Below, in pieces: positions 36,701 to 44,594 of a DNA stretch of 64,000 nt (positions are counted from its first letter, which is position 1; each line of letters begins with the position of its first letter). Below the pieces are notes generated by a model. It made no database searches. It had not been told where the DNA came from and saw nothing but the letters and a program-made list of their open reading frames with translations. The stretch spans positions 67,040,409 through 67,104,408 of the forward strand of contig ML677341.1 of assembly GCA_007922305.1 (NCBI GenBank), written 5' to 3'. This stretch comes from Dermatemys mawii. Taxonomy: Eukaryota; Chordata; Testudines; Dermatemydidae. The position numbers were made by a program, and so were the translations under genes.

Positions 36701-39700
36701 TCATTTCCTTCCATGTGTTCTGCTGTATATCCAGGATCCCTGCATTTGAGCAGGCTGGGGAAAAGATATTATACCTTTTGTTAAATAATATAAAGGGAGG
36801 TTACACCGTAGAAAGATGTCCACCTTGCAGTCAACATTCCTGCCTACAGTCTCAGCAGACAGGCCAATGATTGAATGGATATGGATACTGCGCTACTTTC
36901 TCACCCCCAGAAGTGGTGCTTCTAGGTCAAGCTGAAACATTGACAAGGTTGTATGGTGAACTTAACACAGCGATAGCAGCGGCTGGAAGACTTTCTATGG
37001 CCTTCAGTATGCTTTGGATCACTTTAAATAAATTCACTTACAATAACTATACCTGTCCATATTAATAATGATACAACTTTATTTTGTCACACACTCGTTG
37101 TTTTCATAAACAATTTCCTCTCTCATAAATAAAATTAATATTAAACAAGTTCAAAGTTCTGCTTTTTAAGGGGAGCTTTGGATGTCAAGGAGAGCTTTGC
37201 AGGTTGTTGTTAGGTTTCATATATACACTTTTCTGTTTGTTTTTTTCACTTTAGAAATATCAATACTGATCTTCCATGGTTTTGGGAGGTATTAGAACAT
37301 ACTTGTTTTGAGCTCTGACACCTTAGTTGAAGGGTGGAGTGTTAATTCTTTACCAAAGATGTTTTTTATTCAAAATAGGTATTAACAAAGAAGGTTTTAG
37401 ACTCCAGTCCTGCAAACACTTACGCAGGTGCTTAATTTTAAGCATGATTAGTTTCAATGGAAATGTCTCTCATACTTAAAGCTAAGCACGAGCATATATG
37501 TTTGCTCAAGGACTTAAACAATCTAGGTAATATTTTCAGAAATACCAGAGTGATTTTGGAACCTGAATCTTGTTTTCAAAAATGACTTAGGTCTAAAGAC
37601 CTTCAGTCTCACTGAAAGCAAATAGGCTTTGCTTTGTCACTTTGGTGTTTCTGAAACATGTATCCTCTGACTAAAAATCTCTTTCCCTCTCTGTTGCTCG
37701 ACTTTTACTCTCTTGACTCTTGCGATGCCATCATTTCACTAGTTCTCTATTCACCATAGAGTCTTCCAGGATTGACAAAACCTGAATTTCCAATGAAAAA
37801 CCAATTGGTCCTCTCCCACCCCTGTCTTTTTGAAATTACCATCCCTGTCCAACCTTTTGTAACTTTATATTTAATAAGGAAGTAACAGTTCTTTTTAAAA
37901 GACCTAAGACCATTTTATTATTTTCCAATTCACCTTTAACTCTTGCAACCTTAGGGCTTGCAGCCAATAATTCCATATGGGGCGCCGTAAGGTTAATGGC
38001 CACTACTGAGCTCTGTAGCAAGGTAGCAAAAAATCATGGAAGAATCATTCAAAAAGAATTTCATAAATCATTTGCAAGGTCTAAATTGACTTGTAAAGAT
38101 GCACTAAACTAATAAGCAGCTCATTAGCATGCCTATGCTGGAGATTTCCCATTAATTTATACCAACTAATAGGGTTCCCCAGGCACGTATGTCCATCTGT
38201 CTGCAGGAAAAATATCAGTTTTAAAAATCAAAACAAATATTTATGCGAAGCACCTTGCTTAAAGAATCCACCAGCAAAAACTAATTTACATCTTTCAAAA
38301 TATTCACACTTCTCCCCTGAGAAATCATGCTGCTGTGTATTGCCTCCTAGTGAATCAGGCAGCAGATGAGACTTTATGAAATTCAGATAGTGCCATGCAA
38401 ATTAAGGAAGCATCTGTACTTGTTTAAGTGTCAGCAAGTCAGAAGTGATTTCACCTTTTTGAAATAAATAGCGGAGCATCGCTCAATAATCACGTGGAGG
38501 GAAAGGGCCACCTGTTGAATCATCTACCCCAATTCCTGCAACACCTGGCCTTTCCTTGGAGGTCTCCCAGGTCATGAGTAGTCAGAGCAGAAATCTGCTT
38601 GTTTTAAGAGATCTGTAGCTATCCCATCAAGGGCCATGATATTATACTGGTTTGACCTAATGGACGTACACCATACTAAAGATACGCTTTGAAAATGCTC
38701 GTCACTGCCTGTATGTTGCATTCAGGATGGTAAGGAATGATTTAAAATAATCCTTCTGATAGCTTGACACCAACTAAAAATGGTGTTTATATTTAACAAA
38801 TTGTACCATGTATTTTTATTATTTATTATGTGCATTACCATAGTGCTTTACATTTACAAAAAAAATCATGCACACATGTAGGGTCAGAACCTGGAAGTGG
38901 ACCTGTGGAGGGGACACCCCAGTCATCTCAGTGGGTTACCGGCAGCAACTCACATAGATCCAGTTACAAGATTTCGGTCATTAATCTGAACAATCACAGG
39001 CACTGACTCCGTGAGTGCTGAGCATCCACCGGCAGCCTCTTTATCAACACCTCCCTTTCTCCCCAGTACCTCCCCCCCACTGGTGGCCCTGCCAATCAGC
39101 ACTTCCTCTTCCCTCCCAGAAGAGAGGAGGAAGAGTCAGGGTGGGGCTGAGGCCTTGGGAGAAGGGGTGGGGCTGGGATGGAGCTGAGGGACACCCCCAT
39201 AACACATCAGAAAGTAGGCACCTATGTGAACAATACCCCTATAATTCAGGTCAGTGCTGTCTCCATTTTACAGCTCGGAGTACTGAGACACAGAGAAGTT
39301 AAAGGACTCGTTCAAGGTCACACAGTAAATTAATCACAGAACCAGGAATTAGAATTTAGGGGCTCCTGGGTCTCAGTCCTGAAAACCAGGGGTTCTCAAC
39401 CTTTTTCTTTTTGAGGCCCCCCTAAACATGCTATAAAAACTCCACGGCCCACCTGTGCCACAATAACTGGTTTTCTGCATATAAAAGCCAGGACGGGCGT
39501 TAAGAGGCAGCAAGTTGGGAAGTTACCCAGGGCCCCATGCTAGAGGGGCACCGTAAAGCTAAGTTGTTCAGGCTTCTGCATCAGCCCCGGGTGGCAGGGT
39601 TCAGAGCCCCAGGCTTCAACCCCATGCAGTGGAACTCTGTCTTTCGTCCGTGAGCCCCAGCACGTCTAACTCTGGTCCTGCTTGGCAGACCCCCTGAAAC

Positions 39701-40535
39701 CTGTTTGCAGCTTCTCCAGGGGGCCCCAGACCCTTGGTTGAGAACCAGGGCTCTGAACTATCCATCATTCCATGCTGTTTCTCAATATCATTGTAAGCAC
39801 CATAGGGCAGGAATATTTTTGTCATTATTATCTGCTATTTCTATTATGGTAGTGCCTAAAGATCCCAACCAGGGCTGTGGCCACTTTCTGCTAGCAAGTG
39901 TGCAAACCTGTAGTAAGAAACAATCTTTCCCCTGAAGAGCTTGCAATCATCATACAGTGTGTTTCTCTGGGGTACTTAGGAGAACATGCTTCCTACATTT
40001 GCAGAGCTGAACTGTAACCATTAAAGATTTTAGGTACAAACTCATTTTCATTTTACTTTATTTAAAGTTTAAGTTATCATTGGCCTTTACTGGCAGTTTT
40101 CTTAGATTTTTTTAAAGTTAAAAACAATTCATCATATTGAAACAAACTCAAAGGGGGATTTTTCAAAGACACAAATGGGAGTCCAAGGAAGTTGGGTGTT
40201 TTACACCCATTTCTGCCTTTGAAAATTTTCTTCTCAACTACTAACTGGTGGAAACTGAATCACATGTGTTGCCACCGGTATCATATGAACTCCCTTACCT
40301 GGAAATAAGGCCCGTGGGCTGAGAATTTGTGGTGAGTGAATTGAAATCAGTGGGTAGTTCTGGTATTTTCTTGCCCCGCTCTTTTGTTCTAGATTTCAGC
40401 TAAAACAAAATATATACTTTGGATTAAACATGTAAATACTGGTGGGAAAAGAAACAATAATGTGCTAAAGATGAAAAGAAATACCTGGTCAAAGAAATAT
40501 ATGGGTCCTGGCTCCAGGGTTACAGGCAGTGGCAT
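3493..40535 (-). CDS. FAM194-domain protein, C3orf20-like gene (10 coding exons, 3' end outside window, one in-frame stop)
   Basis: Ten exons on the minus strand join in phase to 2043 nt (681 codons): 40485-40535, 40299-40399, 36164-36754, 30317-30570, 26322-26448, 22166-22286, 20271-20402, 8459-8612, 6956-7187, 3493-3772. Seen: an N-terminal helical block around residues 125-171 ([13 protein letters not shown], then [13 protein letters not shown]); a FAM194-type domain with VYTNIF and [11 protein letters not shown] in exon 5, [15 protein letters not shown] (387-400) in exon 6 and [14 protein letters not shown] in exon 7; and a C-terminal CPVVLRR block (from C599) in exon 10. Known: this block order is that of human C3orf20, whose molecular function is not established; ERICH6 and ERICH6B share the FAM194 domain. 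The family assignment is from memory of these motifs. Odd: codon 324 is TAA (30342-30344) and the end of exon 4 is diverged, so the product may be truncated or the gene dying. One or more 3' exons are missing from the window. Confidence 0.8.
5319..5608. repeat. MITE-like DNA transposon with GGGTACATCTTCAC end
   Basis: About 290 bp, CpG-rich against its surroundings. It starts AGGGTACATCTTCACTACC and ends GTGAAGACCAGCCCT. Inside are nested palindromes: ATCGATTTCTC facing GAGAAATCGAT, and GACTTCAGCTAC facing GTAGCTGAAGTT. Lack of coding capacity indicates a non-autonomous element. Confidence 0.7.
6108..6850 (-). mobile_element. CR1 LINE fragment (3' end), minus strand
   Basis: Its 3' end is at the left, where AACATAAGAACAGCCATACT, the reverse of the CR1 3' end, opens the copy. 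The rest reads as the reverse of the CR1 C-terminal RT and 3' UTR, including TGGGTCAGACC. The copy is heavily mutated and 5'-truncated. Confidence 0.8.
6956..7187 (-). CDS. C3orf20-like exon 9
   Basis: This 232-nt exon has acceptor GTATTTCAG| and donor CTCTCAG|GTAAAA. It encodes [20 protein letters not shown] and a low-complexity Ser/Ala-rich stretch ending [10 protein letters not shown]. The phases (2 in, 2 out) fit both neighbours. A GGT triplet repeat sits directly upstream of the acceptor. Confidence 0.8.
7188..7216. repeat. CCA/GGT triplet repeat at exon 9 acceptor
   Basis: Five CCA units in tandem on the plus strand lie directly 5' of the exon 9 acceptor of the minus-strand gene (GGT units, then GTATTTCAG). 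Confidence 0.85.
7217..8458 (-). other. Intron 8 of the C3orf20-like gene
   Basis: AT-rich. No recognised repeat or gene was seen, apart from an A-rich run near 7238. Confidence 0.55.
8459..8612 (-). CDS. C3orf20-like exon 8
   Basis: This 154-nt exon has an acceptor ending AAAAAAAG| behind a T-rich tract and a donor TTTTTG|GTCAGT. It encodes [17 protein letters not shown], then an amphipathic helix [20 protein letters not shown] and YRMVF. It leaves one base, which joins exon 9. Confidence 0.82.
8700..9660 (-). mobile_element. hAT transposon 3' half, minus strand
   Basis: Outer end GGGCTGTCAAGAGATTAAAA. On the minus strand it encodes [20 protein letters not shown] and, nearer the end, [20 protein letters not shown] then NKKRAGLSP, the hATC dimerisation domain of hAT transposases. 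The frame is broken between the two blocks and the 5' half is missing. It is inactive. Confidence 0.82.
9661..10599 (+). mobile_element. hAT transposon 3' end, plus strand (inverted partner)
   Basis: On the plus strand [29 protein letters not shown] and KLVCLSNWL form the hATC domain, followed by an AT-rich 3' region that is the reverse complement of 8700-8960 and the outer end AATTAACAGCCCT. It is interrupted by another repeat at about 9745-10065. Confidence 0.8.
9745..10065 (+). repeat. GC-rich repeat inserted in the hAT copy
   Basis: Begins GCAGGGCCGGCTCTACGT and continues GCCCCAAGCGTGGCACTG with GGCGGC words, a base composition unlike the surrounding AT-rich hAT sequence. The open frames across it are artefacts of high GC. 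Confidence 0.6.
11620..11822 (+). repeat. 5' LTR of the gypsy element (ends approximate)
   Basis: Shares with the 3' copy the words CATACTGTTTTCTG, CTGAAGAAGCCATG, TTTGTTAATTAA and CAGAGT in the same order and spacing. It holds CACAATAAAGCTGG, a likely polyadenylation signal. The ends TG...CA are inferred from the alignment and no target-site duplication was identified. Confidence 0.75.
15242..15426 (+). repeat. 3' LTR of the gypsy element (ends approximate)
   Basis: Begins TGTAATAATATGAAAGTGCC right after the purine tract. It matches the 5' LTR with several substitutions and small gaps, which indicates an old insertion. Confidence 0.75.
16758..17749. repeat. Element with about 73-bp inverted terminal segments
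   Basis: The left arm 16758-16830 (starts GAACAAGGGGGCAATGGAAG) and the right arm 17678-17749 (ends GCCCCCTTGTTC) are near-perfect reverse complements, with about 850 bp between. Inside is a pyrimidine-rich tract near 17090 and no protein I recognise. It is either a non-autonomous DNA transposon or two inverted copies of a short repeat. Confidence 0.6.
17958..18273. repeat. Non-autonomous hAT-like element (CAGGGGTCAGCAACCTTTC)
   Basis: About 315 bp. Starts AGCAGGGGTCAGCAACCTTT and ends CAGTTGCCTACCTTGGG, so the ends are inverted around GGYNNGCAACC. The interior is AT-rich followed by a GC-rich block. It is non-coding and a recurrent type in turtle DNA. Confidence 0.75.
18408..18480. repeat. 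Ancient repeat, CACTGAAGTCAAT type
   Basis: TTCCACTGAAGTCAATTTAC and following resemble stretches at 1850-1912, 21676-21770, 37400-37560, 42010-42110 and 58310-58390 (words such as GATCCTGC, GAAGTCAATGG and CATTGAC). It is one old dispersed family of unknown class. Confidence 0.4.
18885..19600. repeat. Compound palindromic DNA-transposon sequence
   Basis: Begins GGGTATGTCTACACTGCAC. An inverted partner TACAATGTAGTGTAGACAC lies at 19190-19208, giving a roughly 320-bp hairpin element. A second nested set follows, in which TTGGGCTGGAATCTGGATTC faces a GCTCCAGCCCAA copy. It is non-coding. Confidence 0.65.
19605..19700 (+). repeat. SINE-like repeat (GTTAGGTGCTGTACAAA)
   Basis: Contains TTGTGTTAGGTGCTGTACAA, the core of a common amniote repeat also traceable at 39815-39960 and 59150-59235. 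Diverged and partial. Confidence 0.5.
20271..20402 (-). CDS. C3orf20-like exon 7 (FAM194 domain)
   Basis: This 44-codon, phase 0/0 exon has acceptor TTACTCCAG| and donor GAACTG|GTATGT. It encodes [19 protein letters not shown] then [16 protein letters not shown] and LPQLKEL. No frame damage is visible. Confidence 0.86.
20930..21180 (+). other. Possible decayed LTR or promoter-like segment
   Basis: CACCTATATAAAAGGCAATC is a strong TATA-type word, followed 30-60 bp later by TCACACACACTGTGTGTGAT (a palindrome) and AAGGTAAGTGAA, a donor-like word. This resembles an LTR core promoter but no partner or polymerase gene is visible. No name can be given. Confidence 0.3.
21905..22080 (+). repeat. MIR SINE relic
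   Basis: CCTTGGGCAAGTTACTTATC followed by a CTGTCTTAGATT-type CCTCAGTTT derivative and GTAAAATACAG, then AAAGTGCTAAGTATTATTAT, in MIR order. Confidence 0.65.
22166..22286 (-). CDS. C3orf20-like exon 6 (FAM194 domain)
   Basis: This 121-nt exon has acceptor GTTAACAG| and donor GTGCAG|GTAATA. It encodes [19 protein letters not shown] then [14 protein letters not shown] to PVSVQ. The gain of GG, the DG turn and the W-x-W are family hallmarks. It leaves in phase 0. Confidence 0.85.
22370..22475 (-). repeat. MIR SINE relic
   Basis: TTATCCCTGCTTTACAGATG, then AGCCACAGAGACATTAAATG, is the reverse-strand MIR core (CATTTTACAGATGAGG). Confidence 0.65.
23046..25571 (+). mobile_element. CR1 LINE, long copy with endonuclease end, RT and 3' tail
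   Basis: Frames at 23093-23431, 23472-23864, 23840-24391 and 24522-25370 form one diverging ORF2 with a few frameshifts and stops. Seen: endonuclease C-terminal [15 protein letters not shown] fingers [12 protein letters not shown] and [43 protein letters not shown]; the catalytic FADDTKLL (about residues 13-20 of the last frame); and C-terminal [14 protein letters not shown] and [15 protein letters not shown]. The 3' end is the CR1 TGGGCTAGATGGACCTTTGG segment and the 8-bp unit TTCTTATG in tandem. The 5' part is missing. Confidence 0.95.
25572..26321 (-). other. Intron 5 part beyond the CR1
   Basis: Apart from the microsatellite, no recognised element. The open frames are short and lack coding features. 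Confidence 0.5.
25672..25694. repeat. GT dinucleotide microsatellite
   Basis: About 11 uninterrupted GT units, 100 bp beyond the CR1 3' end. Confidence 0.95.
26322..26448 (-). CDS. C3orf20-like exon 5 (FAM194 domain)
   Basis: This exon is too short to stand out as an open frame. Acceptor CCCTGCAG|, donor CCTAACAG|GTAGGT, 127 nt. It encodes [17 protein letters not shown] then [17 protein letters not shown], the characteristic FAM194 segment. Phase 2 bases in and 2 out, completing AGT (Ser) with exon 6. Confidence 0.82.
26449..27602 (-). other. Intron 4 part, no gene recognised
   Basis: Contains a 19-bp palindrome CTGCTGGCTGAGCCAGCAG (26688-26706). A stretch to about 26850 with AACAATAAAGAAACAAGGG could be a decayed LTR. 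Nothing firm. Confidence 0.4.
27603..29150 (-). mobile_element. CR1 LINE, minus strand, 5'-truncated, second subfamily
   Basis: The 3' end at the left carries CATAGAATCATAGAAT (the 8-bp CR1 end unit) and CAGGGTTGGAAGGGACCTCA, as in avian-type CR1 copies. On the minus strand it encodes [59 protein letters not shown], the catalytic FADDTKLGG and [17 protein letters not shown], with only a few breaks (28075, 28790, 29000). Its 3' end differs from that of the 23-25.6 kb copy. Confidence 0.95.
29151..30316 (-). other. Intron 4 remainder
   Basis: Pyrimidine-rich, higher G+C than the surroundings, with no protein or repeat I recognise. A tRNA A-box-like word (TAGCTCAGGCAGTAGA, 29946) has no B box nearby. 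Confidence 0.45.
30317..30570 (-). pseudogene. C3orf20-like exon 4 with in-frame TAA and decayed 3' end
   Basis: The acceptor is CTAAACAG|. The exon reads through [18 protein letters not shown] to [15 protein letters not shown] and then TAA (30342-30344). Downstream, YP and a run that no longer matches the expected Tyr-Tyr-Pro-Ser-Gly-x-x-Ala-Val segment lead to a good donor ACAA|GTGAGT at 30317. Using that donor, the phase (1 base out) fits exon 5, so the exon boundary itself looks ancestral while the last 15 codons look damaged. The alternatives are a real early stop giving about 323 residues, a sequencing error, or an alternative donor I could not find. Confidence 0.7.
31190..31370 (-). 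repeat. MIR SINE relic
   Basis: TTCACATAGGGGAAAGACAG, then TACTTACACAAGATCACATA, follows the MIR core on the reverse strand (ACTTGCCCAAGGTCACACA). Confidence 0.55.
32450..32600 (+). repeat. MIR SINE relic
   Basis: GCCTCAGTTTCCCCATCCAT followed by AAAACAATGACAG and GAGGATTACTTAGTGTTTGT is the MIR core and 3' part in forward order. Confidence 0.7.
34689..34975. repeat. Palindromic non-autonomous element (TTTCGTGGGCT hairpin)
   Basis: The left arm 34730-34792 (includes CACCTTAGAGACTAACCAGT and AGCATAAGCTTTCGTGGGCT) and the right arm 34898-34962 are near-perfect reverse complements around a roughly 105-bp loop. The left side has a lead-in, AATAGCAGCCGTGTTACTCT. It is a widespread turtle and crocodile repeat with no coding capacity. 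Confidence 0.8.
36164..36754 (-). CDS. C3orf20-like exon 3 (N-terminal helical block)
   Basis: This 591-nt exon has acceptor TTTTCCCCAG|. It holds a Ser-rich stretch and then the best-conserved N-terminal segment, [18 protein letters not shown] followed by [16 protein letters not shown]. At its end AGGCAAGTAG offers two donors 4 nt apart. A consensus GC donor (AAAG|GCAAGT) breaks the reading frame into exon 4. A weaker GT donor (GGCAA|GTAGAA, boundary at 36164) preserves it, so the GT form is annotated here. Confidence 0.8.
38994..39230. repeat. GC-rich dispersed repeat, copy 2
   Basis: Same start and end as 2866-3188, with GGGGTGGGGCTGGGATGGAG inside. The open frame at 39015 is a GC artefact. 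Confidence 0.7.
39240..39375 (-). repeat. MIR SINE
   Basis: CTCCATTTTACAGCTCGGAG, ACTGAGACACAGAGAAGTTA and CAAGGTCACACAGTAAATTA, in MIR reverse-strand order, then CTCCTGGGTCTCAGTCCT. Confidence 0.8.
39383..39960. repeat. Dispersed repeats: GTTCTCAACC family and a SINE-like segment
   Basis: 39383-39750 starts GGGGTTCTCAACCTTTTTCT and ends with a partial inverted version (CCCTTGGTTGAGAACCAGG), so the unit is bounded by GTTCTCAACC inverted ends. 39815-39960 shares the TATTATGGTAGTGCCTA to AAGAGCTTGCAATCAT order of the amniote SINE-like repeat. Confidence 0.6.
40299..40399 (-). CDS. C3orf20-like exon 2
   Basis: This 101-nt exon reads [19 protein letters not shown] and continues to GLIS plus two bases. 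The acceptor is TTTTAG| and the donor is TCCAG|GTAAGG. The phase (0 in, 2 out) joins exactly to exon 3, giving ISSLLKC. Confidence 0.78.
40485..40535 (-). CDS. C3orf20-like exon 1 (start codon exon)
   Basis: Codons 1-17, [17 protein letters not shown], ending in phase 0 at a donor CAG|GTATTT. The ATG is at 40533-40535. In the same frame a TAA lies 15 bases upstream, which supports this ATG if the upstream bases are transcribed. It is separated from exon 2 by only 85 bp. Upstream non-coding exons may exist (see 42326-42396). Confidence 0.7.
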
Positions 40536-42325
40536 TTTCTCCCTTTGTTTTTAGAAGGATGGGAACATGGTTATGTCAACAGAAAGTGGGGATGAAAAGT
40601 GTTAGTATTTTCTGCAATATAATTAAGGTAACATTATTGTTTTCACTGCAAGACCCTGAAAAATCCTCTTCAGTTAACATAGCAATCACTGCCATAGGAA
40701 CAGCAATAAAATGTTGCATAACTAATTTTTACAATGGTTTGATGTGTTTAAAATTATATGAAATTCAAAAAAATTCAGTTGATCAATTTTTGACACATTC
40801 GTGTTCATATTGCTCCACACTAGTTTCAGCAGCTTCTTGTGGTGTATTATCTGTAATGACTTTTCTTTGGTTTATTATGTGGAAAAAGATGTAAAAATGG
40901 CAGAAAGTCTTATTTTGAGATGTTACTGTCATCCTGTGCATACACAAGCAAACTTCATCAAATAGGGTTTATATTATGCCTTTTTCATAGATATATAACA
41001 AGCATCTTAAATATGTATTCGAGAAATATTGTTTCAAGTGTAAGGCCTTTATCCTGGAAGGAGTTCCACATAGATGGATGCTTGCAGCCATACAAAGTCA
41101 ATGGGTCTTCTCCTGGAGGCAGGGGCCAGAGTGCACAGAGTACTTCATAGGAGCAGGGCCTAAAATATGTTTGTGTGGAGATGTAGATGTACTGAAATAG
41201 CTATTTATCAAGTAAATACTCTGGGAATTTTAAAAGTGTAGATCTATACAATAGACTGGAGATTATTTTTTCAGTTATGGAACATTAATTTTATCACCTT
41301 TTAAAAACAATTGTTCTTAAATTAAATGCAAGTTGACCCATTGTATATACAAGTTCTGCATTTGAAAATGCACATAGCCAGATGTGCCCCAGTTTGTGTG
41401 TACAAATGACAATCTGTGCACTCCAATATATGGTTTTTGCAGCAAAATAGGGGAACATTAATTTTCACACACACCCTCATTCTGCTCTTTGAAAATCTGG
41501 CCTCAAAGTGACATTAAGATTGTGATAAAACTGATAAAAGACAGGAAATTCAAAATTCAGGCTGACAGGCTGCATGCACGTAAATTGTGGCTTGGTGAAA
41601 AAGGTACGTGCCAATGGCTAGGACTTAGGAGAACAGTCTGCCAGGATTAAGTCTGAGTTTCTTGGCTTCTGTCAATTGTGTTAATTTTAACTTTGATTGC
41701 ATATACCTTTTTCTGTTTTAAATAAAAAGTTTTGAAAAGGAACTTTTTCAGAATTAAAAGAGCTGATTTATTTTGTTCATGCTACAAACTCAAATATCTT
41801 TAACAATAACTATAACTCATAATTAATATTACTGATTATTTTAGTTCAGGAGAATCTAATAGCATCTAGTAGAATATAGTGTAGGACCCACCTCCCTTCT
41901 CTATATTCAGAAATGGGGTGAGGAGAGAATTTCTCTCTCTCAGAATGGGTATATAATAGACACTTTCTCTGGTATAGCAAGCTTCTTTCTTTGTCAAACA
42001 TCTCCAGTATTTGGGCTGATGCTGAAGTCTTTACTCATGTGAATAGTTCCACTAGTTTCAGTGGGTTTACATGTGAGTAAGGGCTGGAAGTTTGGGCCCT
42101 AAGTTTGGAAGAAAAGTATTAAAATGTCATAAACACACAACTGAATGAATGAAATTAGCAACAGAAATACATTGGATTAATACATTCATACTCCACTTCA
42201 GAGTTGAATGCAGACTGTTCATTTCTTATTCCCCCTCCATTTCCCTCGTACAATAAACACATAAAGGACCTCTCCTTTTCTTGGCATAAATATAAGACTT
42301 GAATGAAGAAAAATGCATAACATAC

Positions 42326-42396
42326 CTTGAAAGAAGCCTTTCCTTGAAGAACGGAACTTCTTTTGCTAGTAAAATGATGCAAATACAAAGTGCCTC
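42326..42396 (-). other. possible upstream (5' UTR or coding) exon of the C3orf20-like gene
   Basis: This 71-nt segment has a good acceptor (CTCTTTCCAAG|) and a good donor (TTTCAAG|GTATGT) on the minus strand, 1.8 kb upstream of the annotated ATG. It is open in one frame (LYLHHFTSKRSS then VLQGKASFK). It would join in frame to exon 1 only through a poor acceptor (GGGAG|AAAATG), so it may be 5' UTR or a chance exon-like segment. Confidence 0.3.
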
Positions 42397-42736
42397 CTTG
42401 GAAAGAGAGAAAAGGAGGTGTGTCAGCGTGCTGTCTTTCTACACAGAGTTTAAAGTCCTGTTGCTTAGTAACCAGTTCTCTGGACTGTACTCAACTATAA
42501 TCCTTTTTCTTAACCTCTCCAGCCCATGTATGCTTGTGTCTGGAGAGTTACTTTTCAGTCCCTTCATCCATGCCAAATTTTTTTTCATGTATTTCTTTCT
42601 CAAGACTCTACACTGGCTCTACCATCCACAAAATACAATTTTATTTGGCTACTGTCAAATGTTGTCAGTAGCTACCGGTGTGGTGCTCTGCTCTTGTTCG
42701 ATGATGATATCAGTCGGCTGCGTGCATGTTCCCTCT

Positions 42737-43411
42737 GTGTGCTGCCCCAGCACTGCGCAGATAGCTGACACAGCAGACCCCGAGAGAACCCCCAAAGACC
42801 ACAGACTCTAGTAAGGTACGAAGGAACCCGGGCCAGGTTTATTGCCAAACGAAGCACAGTGATAGTTTCCCGTAGACTCTACGGGACATACTACGAATTT
42901 GTGCTCCCTGACAATGGACTCAGCTCAGTCAGCAGCAGGATCGCCACCGCCCCCTAGGCTGGACAAAGACACTGCCCCGGGTTGTATTCTTATACACAGG
43001 TACAAACAAGTTACACATCACTCCTGACGTATTGAGGTGCATCCCCTCTACGCAGTAAGGTACATCCCCTCTACGTAGTAAGGTGCCGCCTCTCACCTTG
43101 TACAAGTTGGTTCAAGAAAAACAACTCTATCCATCATATTACCCTTTTGCCCCTGTCTTTAGGATGGGTCAGCCTGTTCCTTGTTATCTGTATGGAATGT
43201 ACCAGTGTCTTGGTACCTCTTAGATCTGTGTACTTTTGCAACATCAACCCTTTCCTTGCCAACTTCTGTGAGCAAGGCCTGCCTCTAGCTCACAGCTTAA
43301 CTTTGCTTTATGTTAGCAAAGTCTTGACCATTACTTTAGCTCAGGCCTTAGGCCTCATACTGGGCCTCTGATACAATACAGGTTTATGTTTCAGGACCTC
43401 ATCCTACTACA
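42737..43411 (-). mobile_element. Solo LTR of an endogenous retrovirus
   Basis: Read on the minus strand it starts TGTAGTAGGATGAGG, has a TATA-like TGTATAAGAATACAA near 42988, a polyadenylation signal GGCAATAAACCTGGC near 42840, GT-rich sequence after it, and ends GGGGCAGCACA. No internal gag, pol or env sequence adjoins, so it is a solo LTR. Two tandem copies of about 25 bp (CATCCCCTCTACG-AGTAAGGT) lie at 43040-43086. The edges are approximate and no target-site duplication was identified. Confidence 0.72.
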
Positions 43412-44594
43412 TCAAATAGCATGTCATATTTCAAAACACAGGATTACCTAACATAACACAGTTTAAACACTAACAACAGGAGACTGACATTAATGGAGAA
43501 AGAGTCCACACTTGTGAGTTGGTGACTGAATCCCTCAAGATGTGAATAGTTCTGAGCTCTTCTTAAACCTTGGGGATCAGTCCCAAAGCAGCAGGTCAAG
43601 CTCTCCAGCATACAGTTATGGATACATATATATGATTCATTATCACTTTATTAAGCCAGTTTTGTTTCTTTATATCATTTTATTAATTCTTCGATTTTTA
43701 AAATGTGGTTCCCATTTACAGTCTTCTATTATTCATGCCATCCTGCCATTTATTGCCATTAATGAGTTCCTCACGTCAATTTTAACTCATTACAGTATTT
43801 CATTTCCTCTGTTATTTTTTATTTATTTCTTGTTACCTTTGTAAACTACTATAGCCACTGATTCTTTTTCCTGTCACCCATGTGCTGCTTTGCTCTTCTC
43901 ACCCCCTCCCTTATTCACCATGGCTTGTGTTCTCATCCTCCGGATTTTCAGATCTGCATTATTACTCTCACTTTTTCTTCTCTCCATCACTGTTCAATAT
44001 TGTCTCCTCCTCTCTAAACCCCTCCTGACTGGGCTTCCATAAACTTGTAGACCTCCATTATCTCTAACCCCTACTATGTAATTGTGAAAACAAATGGGCT
44101 GGAAAATTTCCTAATCTTACAACCAATTAAGGAGCAGGAGAGGGAGCACCACCCAGTGCATCTGTCTCAGTCCACCATGGCTGCCTCACTCTGCTCCCCA
44201 GAAGAGGCAATGGCTACATGTGAAGCTGAAAAACAAACAAACAAATAAACCCTGGAAAATGAGAACACTGTTGTGGACCCGCAGGACTGTAATAGGCACA
44301 AATCAGATGATGTTCACAAATAAAAACAATACATAAAAATGAAGGCTTGTCCAGGATTAAAAAATAAAAAAACACCCTGCTCTGTGCATCCTCCCTCCTA
44401 TCTAATTAAAAAAAACATACAGCAAAGCAATAGATTAAAGCTGTCTGAGGCAGGAGTAACATATATATATAGCTATGCAATCTATTGTTAATAAAATGAA
44501 ATCTGATCCTTGGTGGCCTATCCTAATCAGCTACACACCGCAAAGATCCTGATCAGGGAGCACGAATAACGGAATAGCAGAAATGGGAACAGTC

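Larger units (their letters stand above)
36755..40298 (-). other. Intron 2 of the C3orf20-like gene
   Basis: 3.5 kb. It holds an ancient repeat (37400-37560), the GC-rich repeat copy 2 (38994-39230), MIR (39240-39375) and further SINE-like sequence (39383-39960). 37600-38800 has no recognised element. Confidence 0.55.

Noticed and set aside
42299..42811. 170-codon plus-strand frame
   Set aside because: Crosses into the solo LTR, has no domain, and its start overlaps a minus-strand exon-like segment.
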